A stretch of 64,000 bases of DNA from Oscarella lobularis (Eukaryota; Porifera; Homoscleromorpha; Homosclerophorida; Oscarellidae): NCBI RefSeq assembly GCF_947507565.1, contig NC_089186.1, positions 2,542,001 through 2,606,000 of the forward strand. The letters are read 5' to 3'. The position numbers and the translations under genes are program-made. The notes below the pieces were generated by a model. The model did no database searches and was not told the origin of the DNA. It worked only from the letters and a program-made list of their open reading frames with translations. Shown here one piece after another: positions 33,548 through 42,619 of the stretch (positions are counted from its first letter, which is position 1; each line of letters opens with the position of its first letter).

Positions 33548-34230
33548 CTACGCAATAGACGGCGCATTCGAAGCAATACGAGGCCAAAGTTCCGCGCACT
33601 CCTTAGCAACGGGACCATTGATCGCCGAACCTAAACAAAGAAACATTGGTTCTATTGATTCTATACTAATTATCCATTCATTTACCTTTCATTTCGCCCT
33701 TGTTGTTCACAATCACGCCTGCATTATCTAAACGTAGAGAGTATTCTATTGAATATTTATGTGTTGGTTTCCGTTGTGGGGGCGTTACCCTCGAAGTAAA
33801 GAAAAACGCCGTCTTTTCTGCGATACGGTTTGCGCTGGCGTATGACGACTGCTGGGATGACTAGAGAGTAAGGATTTTGGTGTTAAAAATCGATTGCGGG
33901 GCTTTGCTTCGCTTTTACCTTTCTTTCTCAGTTCGGGTTTGCCTTTTTTTACCGTTGCGACTAGCATGTCGCCTACGCCGGCTGCTGGGAGTCGATTTAG
34001 ACGACTTCCGATCCCCTTGACGGCGATTACGAATAGATTCTTTGCTCCCGTGTTGTCCGCGCAGTTGATGACGGCTCCGACGGGTAAGCCGAGCGATATA
34101 CGGAATTTCGCTCCTGAAGAGCCTCCCTTACCTATCGAAAATGAACAAGGCGTCAATAAATAGTCGATTCGAATCGCCAAATCCATCGATTAGGTGGATT
34201 TGGAAGGATTTTCGTACCTCTCTTCGACAT
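33548..34230 (-). CDS. RPL23: 60S ribosomal protein L23 (uL14)
   Basis: Core protein of the large ribosomal subunit. Exon 1 is only MSKRG (start 34230). Exon 2 (about 33920-34135) reads [35 protein letters not shown] and [20 protein letters not shown]. The third (about 33800-33860) reads [20 protein letters not shown], the fourth (about 33680-33730) [14 protein letters not shown], and the last [20 protein letters not shown] with the stop at 33548. The length of about 140 residues is normal. Splitting after the first four or five codons is common for ribosomal protein genes. Faces GGPPS1 with 72 bp between start codons. Confidence 0.95.
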
Positions 34231-34302
34231 GTTCTTTCGTCGGCGTGGGTAGCATGCGCACGAAGTCGCTCCCCGGATAGAGCAATTTGTTTATATTTTT
34301 CG
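34231..34302. promoter_or_regulatory. Bidirectional promoter RPL23 / GGPPS1 (72 bp)
   Basis: Both genes must start transcription within or beyond these 72 bp, which include GCATGCGCA (NRF1-like, about 34253) and TTTATATTTTT near the GGPPS1 ATG. One or both 5' untranslated regions must be very short. Confidence 0.6.
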
Positions 34303-35811
34303 ATGGAAGAGCGAAAACCCGATCTCACGAAACCACGATCTAGAGAAAAAGTAGCTATGAGCCACATTTTAAGAGCTCCTGATTAGTTTCTGCGTAGAGC
34401 GTAAAAGAAATATTGCTAGAACCGTATGAATACCTGGCCCAATGTCCCGGCAAAGGAATCAGACCTTTACTTCTCGACGTAAGTCGATTATCGTAGCGTT
34501 GACGCACCGATCTAACGTTTTGTGTGCAAAGGCATTCAATCACTGGCTTCAGGTGCCCGAGGAAAAATTAGACGGCCTGAAGGAAGTGACTCAAATGCTT
34601 CACAATGCAAGTCTACTGTAACAAAATATGAGACACTTGCCTAGCTTTAGAGGAAAGTTAATTTCATAGAATTGACGATATTGAAGATTTTTCGAAATTG
34701 AGACGGGGAATTCCGGGTGGGTGTGTCGTAAAATTAAATTTCTCGCGTATTTTTATTATGACGTCAAAGTTGCGCACGCCGTCTTTGGCATTCCGCACGT
34801 GATCAATTCGGCAAATTACGTCTACTTCATGGCTCTCGATAAAATCACGCAAATGGGAAACATAGAAGCAGTGAAAATATTCACAGGTAAACATAGATTA
34901 AATAAAATTATTTGCTTTCGTCTAATCAGTGAGAGAAAAGGTCAATTGCTTGAACTGCACACAGGCCAAGCAATGGACATTCAATGGAGAGACTCATGCC
35001 AATGTCCCTCCGAGGAACAATACAAAGCCATGGTCATACAAAGTACGTTAGAACTCATAGACTACATATAAACTCTGACCTCTGTTCTCCTTAGAGACTG
35101 GAGGTCTCTTTAAATTTGCTGTGGACTTTGCCCAGTTATTTAGTAATGACAAACGGTATGGGATACACTGGGACAGGGATAGGATATCACTTAAGTCTTC
35201 TTATAGGAATTTTCAACCGTTGTTAGATATTCTAAGTCTGTGGTTTCAAATTCGAGATGACTACTGTAATTTGCAGTCAGAAGAAGTACTCTACCCTCCA
35301 TATAGAATAAAGAAATTCTATTTATCTATGTGTCTTAGTATGCCAAAAATAAAACGTTTGCTGATGACATCACAGAGGGAAAATTCTCATTTCCCGTAGT
35401 GCATGGCGTGAATCACGGTACAAAAGGCAGTCAGATTTTGAGTAAGTGCTATTTACAAAACGAGACTGCAACCTTCTAATGACGCAATCTATAGACATAC
35501 TAAGACGAAAAACGGAGGATTTAGAAGTGAAAAAGTATGCCGTCGATTGTCTGGAAGAGGTCTCAAAATGCACTAAGTCTATATCCATTTTTGATTAATT
35601 CTCTAGGCTGGGTCTTTTGAGTATACAAGATCAGTACTTCAAGATTTGGAGACAAAGTGGGTTCTATTGATACTAGATGTAGCTACTAGTCTTGTCTATT
35701 TTTTTCTCTAGACTTCTCGCGGAAGTGGAGAGACTTGGAGGAAATCCTTACCTGATCAAAATTGTCAGCCATCTTGAATCGGCATACAAAGTGACGCCAA
35801 AAAACGAGTGA
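34303..35811 (+). CDS. GGPS1: Geranylgeranyl diphosphate synthase
   Basis: Makes the C20 isoprenoid donor for protein prenylation from farnesyl and isopentenyl diphosphate. Exon 1 is [16 protein letters not shown]. Later exons give [39 protein letters not shown] with [24 protein letters not shown] (first aspartate-rich motif DDIED), [71 protein letters not shown] (second aspartate motif), [40 protein letters not shown] and [10 protein letters not shown]-like ends ([19 protein letters not shown]). The order matches the animal GGPS1 family throughout. Introns are about 45-60 bp except one of about 75 bp. Convergent with PDIA5 at 56 bp. Confidence 0.95.
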
Positions 35812-35867
35812 ATTGAATTCATTGAGGGCACAATCACACAATCGCGCACTTTCTCAAAAAATCTCTC

Positions 35868-38847
35868 TCAAAGTTCTTCTTTCCCCGCATCAGACGAGTC
35901 CGACTTATTAGGACTAAGAAAAATGTGACGTAGAAGGGGTCCCCTTTCCTTCATCAAACTTACTTTTTCATAAAAGCGCGAAGAGCGTCAGCTGTTCTAC
36001 CTCCTTCGTATTTGAAGGCCAGCTCCCCGTTTCTAAGGAAACCCGCTAGTCCTAGGGGCGGAAACTATTCATTCATTAGATCTTACTGGAAGTATTTGAG
36101 AGTGGGAAAGCCTTGGACTTCGTATTGCTGAGCGAGTTGCTTTTCTTTCATACAATCAACGGCAGCCAAAACGCCTTCACTCTAGAAACAAAGATCTTCT
36201 ATAAGCCCTATATGAGGAAGAGGGATAACGTTACCTCATCCAATTCCCCAGCCACTTGGCTGAACGCTGGCTTCATTGCCTTACAATGACCACACCCTTC
36301 AAAGTAACAAATTAGTCTCAACATAGATAGGGGACCTCCTCTCTCACAGGGTGCATAAAACATGACTAAGGCGGACGGATGCTCATCGAGAAACGCATCA
36401 AACGTCTCGTCTGTCAAATGATGAACGGCCGAGCCGACTTCGTCTTTCCATTCCGGTTCAGGTGGCGGTTTCCCGCCCGTCTCATCCGGGTTATTCAAAA
36501 AATTCACAAACGCATTCGTCTCGCGATCGCCCTCATAGCGAATCGATCGTTTTCCATAGTTATAGTATTTGAGAGTGGGATAGCCTTCAACACCCTCATC
36601 AACGCACAGGGATTGATCCCCATCAGCTGTGCAATCGACAGCGGCAAACGCCTGTTTCTTTTGTCCTTGTATTTCGATCGCCGCTTGCTGAAATTTCGGT
36701 TTTGCCGCCTTGCAATGACCGCACCCTACAAAGAGAGAAGAAATGACGTCACAATGACGGTCCCATTGTGACGTCACGCACAGGGAGCGTAGAACATGAC
36801 AAGCGTGTGTTTCTTCTTCTTGAGAAAATCGCGAAACGTCGACGAGGTCAAGTGCTCGACTTCGGGCGCTTCTTCGCTCCACGGGCGATCGGGCGGCGGG
36901 GGCGGGGGCGGTTCCTTGGGACTGAAAAGGAGAGAGATTTTAGGAGGCAATCCCCCCCCCGTGACGTCATCGCTTACTCTTTCATGAATTCGACGATTTT
37001 ATCGGCTGTGCGTTCGTTGAAATCCCACGCGTATTCGCCATCCCTATAAGAGGATAGGATAACGTAACAATTGTCAGATAACCTTGACTTCCTACTTGAA
37101 GTATTTCACTAAAGAGAACAATGTGAGTCAAAGCCCTCATATAAAGATTCTATACTTACCTGTTGGGTATCCCTTGACTTCGTACGCCTTTCCCAATTCG
37201 GGTTCCTTCGTCGCGTCAACTGCAGCCAAAACAGCATCCTCAATCTAAAAATTAATTATTGATTTTTTCTTTCTAATCCTATATACGGTAGGTCTTTCAC
37301 TCACTCCTTCTTCCTTCAATGTAGCAGCTGCGCTTTCATATTCCGGTTTCATTTTCTTGCAGTGACCACACCCTACGTGACGTCACAATATAAACCAATA
37401 TTTCTAAATATTTAGACGTACATGGTGCATAGAACATGACCAGAAGTGACTTGTGGTCAGAGAGAGCGTCTTGAAATCCAAGTGTAGTTAGATGATGAAT
37501 ATTTTCGCTCGTGTCCGACCACGCTTCCTCTTCCGCTGGTTTGTCACTTTCTGACGCCGGCTTAGGACTAAAAACGATATTTAATTAATTAATTATATTT
37601 ATTATTGTTGTCTTACTCTGCCATCCATTGGACGATTTCGTCTTTGCTTCTTCCTCCTCCGTAATTGTATTGATAGATGCCTTTTCTAATTGAAAAAATA
37701 CGTTTTTTCTTTATTTTTTAATTGATTAATTTTTTCTTACTCGAAATAGACTATGGTCGGATAGCCGGTTATGTTGAATTCAGTTGCAACGGGACGATTC
37801 TCCTGCTTCGTTGCATCCATTCCAGCCAAAATCTAAAATAATTATTGAATTATAGATATTGCTGCCCCTACCCCCCTTTTTTCCATACAGCTTTGTCTTT
37901 GAGTTCTGTAGCTGCTTCAGCATAAGCGGGTTTCATCATTTTACACACGCCACACCCTCGAAAAAATTTATTAATTATTGAAAAACTATTATTGATTTTC
38001 TCACAAGGTGCATAGAGCATCAATAGAATAGGTTTCTTCTCCTTTTTCAACATCCTGCGATACTCCTAATAAAATAAAAAAGTGACGTCATAAAATTAAA
38101 AATTCAAATTTACTTTGTCCGAGTCAAGGTGAAAAACGTCATCAGCCCCAGCTTCCTCTTCCCAAGGAGCATCCCCTGTGGGATCATCCAAAAAGTTTCT
38201 CATTGACTAGAAGACAGATATATAATACAAAGGCTTCATATCTCTTATACTACATACCCTAACAGTGAACTTTCGATCGTAATCCTTATTGAATTCCCCA
38301 TCCCTAGATACATATATATCATTATTAATTAATTAAATAATCAATATCTTTTTGTTACTTGTAGTGCTTCAGAATTGTTCCACCTGGCGGGATTTTTAAT
38401 TTCTTGCACAGTTTTGATGACGAACTGAAAAAATCAGTTTCAAAGGGGACCCCAGTAAATTTTTTCTCCCAAACTCACCTGCAATCGATTGTTACGAGTG
38501 CCGCGAGGCCTTTCATTGCGGTCGCAGTTTCGCCAAAGACAGGCAAAATGGCGGACATGGACTTTGCTATGCGTTTCGATCGCTTTCGAGCCTTTTCTTC
38601 GCGTTTTTCTCTCTTACTTGATTTTCCGAATAGTATAAGGACGTTTTTTCGCGTTCGGAGAAGCTTTTTGAACTCTTTGATGTCGTCTACGTCGCTGATA
38701 ATGTTCTTCAAGTCGGCTTTTCCCGATTTCGAGTGAATCTAGGATCGAATAGGCGATTACGCGCTTCAAAACTGCTTTCGAAAGACTTACTTCTCCTAAG
38801 AGACACAGAAACGTAGCAAAAACCAGCAGAAATAGGCCTCTTTCCAT
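35868..38847 (-). CDS. PDIA5: Protein disulfide isomerase of the PDIA5 (PDIR) type with four CXXC domains
   Basis: ER-lumen oxidoreductase. The start at 38847 gives a signal peptide (MERGLFLLVFATFLCLLGE). A non-catalytic thioredoxin-like domain follows (DDIKEFKKLLRTRKNVLILF, about 38475-38711), characteristic of PDIA5. Four thioredoxin domains then have active sites WCGVC (about 37950), WCGHC (about 37370), WCGHC (about 36720) and WCGHC (about 36290). Each active-site exon border falls inside the WC codon pair. The C terminus is DAGKEEL, a KEEL retrieval signal as in vertebrate PDIA5. The vertebrate protein has three CXXC domains, so this one carries an extra. Divergent from the CCDC34-like gene with 79 bp between start codons. 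Confidence 0.9.
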
Positions 38848-38926
38848 GGCGAATACTCCGAGGAACTCTAGATAGCGTGCTCAGCCTCTACGTCAGAGCG
38901 TTACCATAGCAAACAACGTCGAAGCA
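38848..38926. promoter_or_regulatory. Bidirectional promoter PDIA5 / CCDC34-like (79 bp)
   Basis: 79 bp between opposing start codons. The core elements are not obvious; TACGTCAGAG and GTTACCATAG lie near the middle. Confidence 0.5.
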
Positions 38927-39961
38927 ATGAATTCGCGATTTGAGACACTCAGCTTGAAAGACAAACAAATAGCCTTACTTTCCGAAATCCAGGCACTCCT
39001 AGGCGGAGCTTCTCCACCTCGTCGCGCCGCGCCGAGGCCTCCAGCGACTTCGCCGCGATTTCGACGCCGAAAACTTTCCCTAAAACGTAGAACGGTCATC
39101 GAAGAGACAACTGAGCGACCTAGAAAGCAGCCGACTGATCATAAAATCACCGAAACGAGCGACGAACGCATTCTAGGTTGGCTGAAAGCGAAGGAGAAGG
39201 AAATGAAGCGCGTTCGACGCGAGAAAGCGCGCGAAGAACGCGCCGCGAAGCGACAAGAGAAACAGACGGTCAAAGCTAAGGAAGAACGACGCGAAACGGC
39301 CTCGAAAAAGTACGCAGAGTGGTCAATGAGAAAGATACGTACAGGGAGAAAGAGCGAGGGGGCGGGGCCAGAGAAAGTAGCCAATGATCATAGAGCGGCT
39401 AAAGGGGAAATTGCTTATAAGAAATGGGTCGCTAGGAAGGAAAGGGAGCGAATTTCACTGAAAATTAAACCGGAAGTGGTGAAAAAGGAACCGGAAGATA
39501 AATTGGAGGAGCGGAGAAAGAAATACGAGGCTTGGGTACAGAGAAAGGAAAGTGAAATGAAGGACAAGGCGCGACGTAAAAAAATCGAGGATCAAGAATT
39601 AAAAAAGGAGGAGGAAGAGGCAAAACGACGAACGGCGGAAGAAAAAGCAAAAAGGACGAGTTACGATGATTGGTTGGCAAGGAAACAGGGCGAAATTCGA
39701 AAGGAGCGTCGCGAGGAACGAGAAACGATGAAGATTCGAGTCGATACAGGAATTCAAAGGGAGAGGAGTAAGGGAAGACGATTGAGAAATGATAAGGAAG
39801 GAGATTTGAATAGAGTACTTGGAGGTTACGTCAAAACCTTGATTGTGGAAAAGAACATGGGTGTGAGACCCGAGCCACAAGGATGCGATGGAGACGAGAA
39901 GGAAAAGACGTTAGATGCTGATGACGTCACTAGCAGAAATTCTATGTCAAGTTTGGTGTAA
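38927..39961 (+). CDS. CCDC34-like coiled-coil protein
   Basis: Single-exon gene of 344 residues, unusual among its intron-rich neighbours. After an N-terminal MNSRFETLSLKDKQ and a proline-rich linker (SPPRRAAPRPPATSPRF), most of the protein is highly charged helix. It contains a repeating WL/W-x-x-K-E signature: RILGWLKAKEKEMKR, KYAEWSMRKIR, AYKKWVARKERER, KYEAWVQRKESE and SYDDWLARKQGE. This spaced tryptophan pattern in Lys/Glu/Arg helices is typical of CCDC34 and related ciliary or cytoskeletal coiled-coil proteins (CCDC181 is an alternative). The function of the family is linked to cilia in vertebrates; that is inference here. Confidence 0.65.
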   Translation: MNSRFETLSLKDKQIALLSEIQALLGGASPPRRAAPRPPATSPRFRRRKLSLKRRTVIEETTERPRKQPTDHKITETSDERILGWLKAKEKEMKRVRREKAREERAAKRQEKQTVKAKEERRETASKKYAEWSMRKIRTGRKSEGAGPEKVANDHRAAKGEIAYKKWVARKERERISLKIKPEVVKKEPEDKLEERRKKYEAWVQRKESEMKDKARRKKIEDQELKKEEEEAKRRTAEEKAKRTSYDDWLARKQGEIRKERREERETMKIRVDTGIQRERSKGRRLRNDKEGDLNRVLGGYVKTLIVEKNMGVRPEPQGCDGDEKEKTLDADDVTSRNSMSSLV

Positions 39962-40022
39962 AAATGACGGGAATTTTATTTTACTTTGAAACATATTTTG
40001 CGCAAATTTTTTGCTAATTCTC

Positions 40023-41029
40023 TTACATCCTATGAGAGATTATATATAAGAAGGGGTTGTATTGTTGAACTACCTCATAGTCTTCATTGCCCTTGAGCTC
40101 TTCCTCACATTTGAGTAGATAGTCTTTTAGTCCCAAATCTTCTCTTGCACAAATCCTCTTACATGAGTCATTCTCTTCCACGAGACATATGAGCATTGTG
40201 AGAATGACTTCACGTAGTCCATTGCCTTCCAATCTAACCAAAAAACGAACCAACTCCTCAACAAATCCTCTCCCAAGTAGAAGATCTAAATAATTCAATA
40301 TTCTACGTTGATTAAGATTTCTATTTTTCTACCCTTGATGCTGACGTCATCTATGCACATGTTCTTCATCATAAAAATTACTTTCGTAGTCAATTTTTCA
40401 TTTCCCTTTCGAAAAACGTCAACCAGGAAGTCAATCCCTCCTTGCTCAATAAATCTTCTCAGGGCTTTGTTGCAATTCCGGGTTAATGAGGATAAAGCAT
40501 AGACAATTTTTAACAGAGCCATATCTCCACAATGAAATCGTTTCCCAAGTTTGAGTAATTTCTCAAGGCCGCCACCAGCTAAAACGGCTTCCTGACAAAA
40601 AGGGTTATTTTGCACTAGAAGTGCTAAAAGTTGAGCAGCACGCCAACAAAGAGTGCCATCAAGCATTTGAAATGCGACAGGAATTCCACCGATTTTAACA
40701 AAATCTACGAACCCCTTATCGATAAATATTTCACTCTGATATTATTTACCTTTGGCGTTATCAATGTCTTCGATTTTTTCTTCGAGAACTTCTAGAGCAT
40801 TTTCGATGGTTTCGTCGTCGACGTTTGGAATTGCGATGATTTTAAGGCAGGATTTCATTACTTCGACGTCGCTTGGACCCATATAAGCGCTCATCGCATC
40901 CGAAAGCCATTTCTTGTCCTCTAACTCGTCCAAACTTCGATCGTTCTTCGCTTCTTTGGTCGAAGCGGACGCGTTTTCGACTGAGAACTTGAGAATTTTC
41001 TGTAGGCGACGTAAGGACGCTGAATCCAT
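40023..41029 (-). CDS. HSPBP1: Hsp70-binding protein 1 (Fes1-type nucleotide exchange factor)
   Basis: Armadillo-like nucleotide exchange factor for cytosolic Hsp70. The start is taken at 41029 (MDSASLRRLQKILKFSVENA), where family homology begins, rather than at the upstream in-frame Met at 41152. Motifs: KKWLSDAMSAYMGPSDVEVM with KSCLKII, ENALEVLEEKIEDIDNA, FQMLDGTLCWRAAQLLALLV, EAVLAGGGLEKLLKLG, KIVYALSSLTRNCNKALRRF, KVIFMMKNMCIDD, LREVILTMLICLVEEN and LGLKDYLLKCEEELKGNEDY. Three or four exons; the last runs to 40023. The predicted length of about 310 residues is slightly short of the human protein. The N-terminal STKEAKND peptide resembles the first exon of ROCO-D by sequence. Confidence 0.92.
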
Positions 41030-41255
41030 AGCGGAAAAGTCGCGAAAACGCCGGCCGTTGATATCGCGAAAGGCGCACGCTAGTCGGGGGCACGACGCGT
41101 GCCACGTGACGTCAAAGTGAAGCGGGGCCGACGTTCCCGCGTAAGGCGCCAATGTCGAGGATTGGCCACACGGTTGCGAGCCCGGATTCGCGAAAACCCG
41201 ATTCCTCCCTGCAACCTACAGCTGAGCCCGAGCTTCGACCAATCGGAAACAGGCA
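41030..41255. promoter_or_regulatory. Bidirectional promoter HSPBP1 / CDK2 (226 bp)
   Basis: Contains CACGTGACGTCA (about 41103-41114), an E-box overlapping a full CRE, and a CCAAT box (GACCAATCGG, about 41237). Confidence 0.6.
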
Positions 41256-42421
41256 ATGGTAGATCCCGTCGAAAAATTCCAGAAGATCGAAAAGGTCGGC
41301 GAAGGAACGTACGGCGTCGTCTACAAGGCGAAAGATCGCGCAACGGGAAAAGTCGTCGCCTTGAAAAAGATACGACTCGACTCGTAAACGAATAAATGAA
41401 TGAATGAAATTATATGGGCAAGTGTAGCGGGGTTTTGTCTCATAGGGAAACAGAAGGGGTCCCCAGTACGGCCATACGGGAAATATCGATCCTGAAAGAA
41501 TTGAAGCATCCAAACGTCGTCAGGTGACGCGTATAGAGACTCTTTCTTTCATCGCGCGCGAGACTCGTGGTTCTCTTTAGCCTTGATGACGTCATCTATT
41601 CAGATAAAAAACTATATCTCGTTTTCGAGTTCTTGGATCAGGATTTGAAACGATTTATGGATACGACAAGAGACGGGATACCAGACGGGCAAATCAAAGT
41701 AAATTTGATATGTACGCGCACTATTTTTAATTTCTCTCATGCAGAGCTATTTATATCAACTTCTCAACGGCATAGCATATTGCCACAGTCGCCGTATATT
41801 ACATCGCGATCTGAAGCCACAAAATCTCCTCGTGGACGCACGTGGGAGAATTAAATTAGCTGATTTTGGGCTAGCGCGCGCGTTCTTCGTTCCCGTACGC
41901 ACTTACACGCACGAGGTCGTCACGCTGTGGTATCGAGCGCCGGAAATTCTTCTTGGCGCTCGATTTTATTCCACGCCTGTCGATCTGTGGAGTATTGGGT
42001 GCATATTCGCGGAAATGGTTCAGGGGGGTCCACTATTTCCGGGAGATTCCGAAATCGATCAACTTTTTCGCGTTTTCAGGTTAGAAATTAAAAATTATTT
42101 ATTATTATTGTTGTTTTATTTTTTAGGACTTTGGGGACCCCGGATGATAAAATTTGGCCTGGGTGCACGGGACTTCCGGACTATAAGAAGAATTTTCCCA
42201 AATGGGCGTCTCAATCTTTGGCGAAAATCATTCCAGGGATGAGTCGAGATGGGCTCAATCTACTTCACGTAAGGGGGAGGGGGAGACTATTAATTTGATT
42301 AATTAATTAATTTTAGGCCATGTTAATTTATGAGCCGTGTCAACGCATTTCGGCGAGAAATGCAATGGGTCATCGCTACTTTTACAACGTTAGACTGCCT
42401 CAGGAGATAATTGACTCATAG
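41256..42421 (+). CDS. CDK2: Cyclin-dependent kinase, CDK2/CDK3 type
   Basis: Cell-cycle serine/threonine kinase. Exon 1: [20 protein letters not shown] (glycine loop with the Thr-Tyr inhibitory pair) and [10 protein letters not shown] (catalytic Lys). Exon 2 carries the cyclin-binding PSTAIRE helix ([20 protein letters not shown]). Later come [13 protein letters not shown] (CDK2-like, not the CDK1 form), [22 protein letters not shown], then [17 protein letters not shown] with the activation-loop Thr, [35 protein letters not shown] and the end LPQEIIDS. Six exons, about 300 residues, all catalytic residues present. The residue after LARAF is Phe where CDK2 has Gly (AFFVP against AFGVP). Convergent with SLC12A8. 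Confidence 0.93.
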
Positions 42422-42619
42422 TCATGCATGTACATTGTACACTGTAGTTACAGTAGTAGTGGAGATTACAAGCATTAATAAAACGGATAAATACTTGTCT
42501 ATATATGCGGGACTTTGCGTCTTACCTTGGCAACTGTGACGTCACTTCTTCGTTTAGACAACTGGTATTGGGAAAGATAGCTTAATAATAATTTATATAA
42601 TGTCTCTCTATATATGACG
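42422..42619. other. Convergent 3' spacer, CDK2 / SLC12A8
   Basis: An AATAAA (about 42477, plus strand) fits the CDK2 polyadenylation signal. Two TGACGTCA palindromes lie near 42536 and 42615. No gene. Confidence 0.6.
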
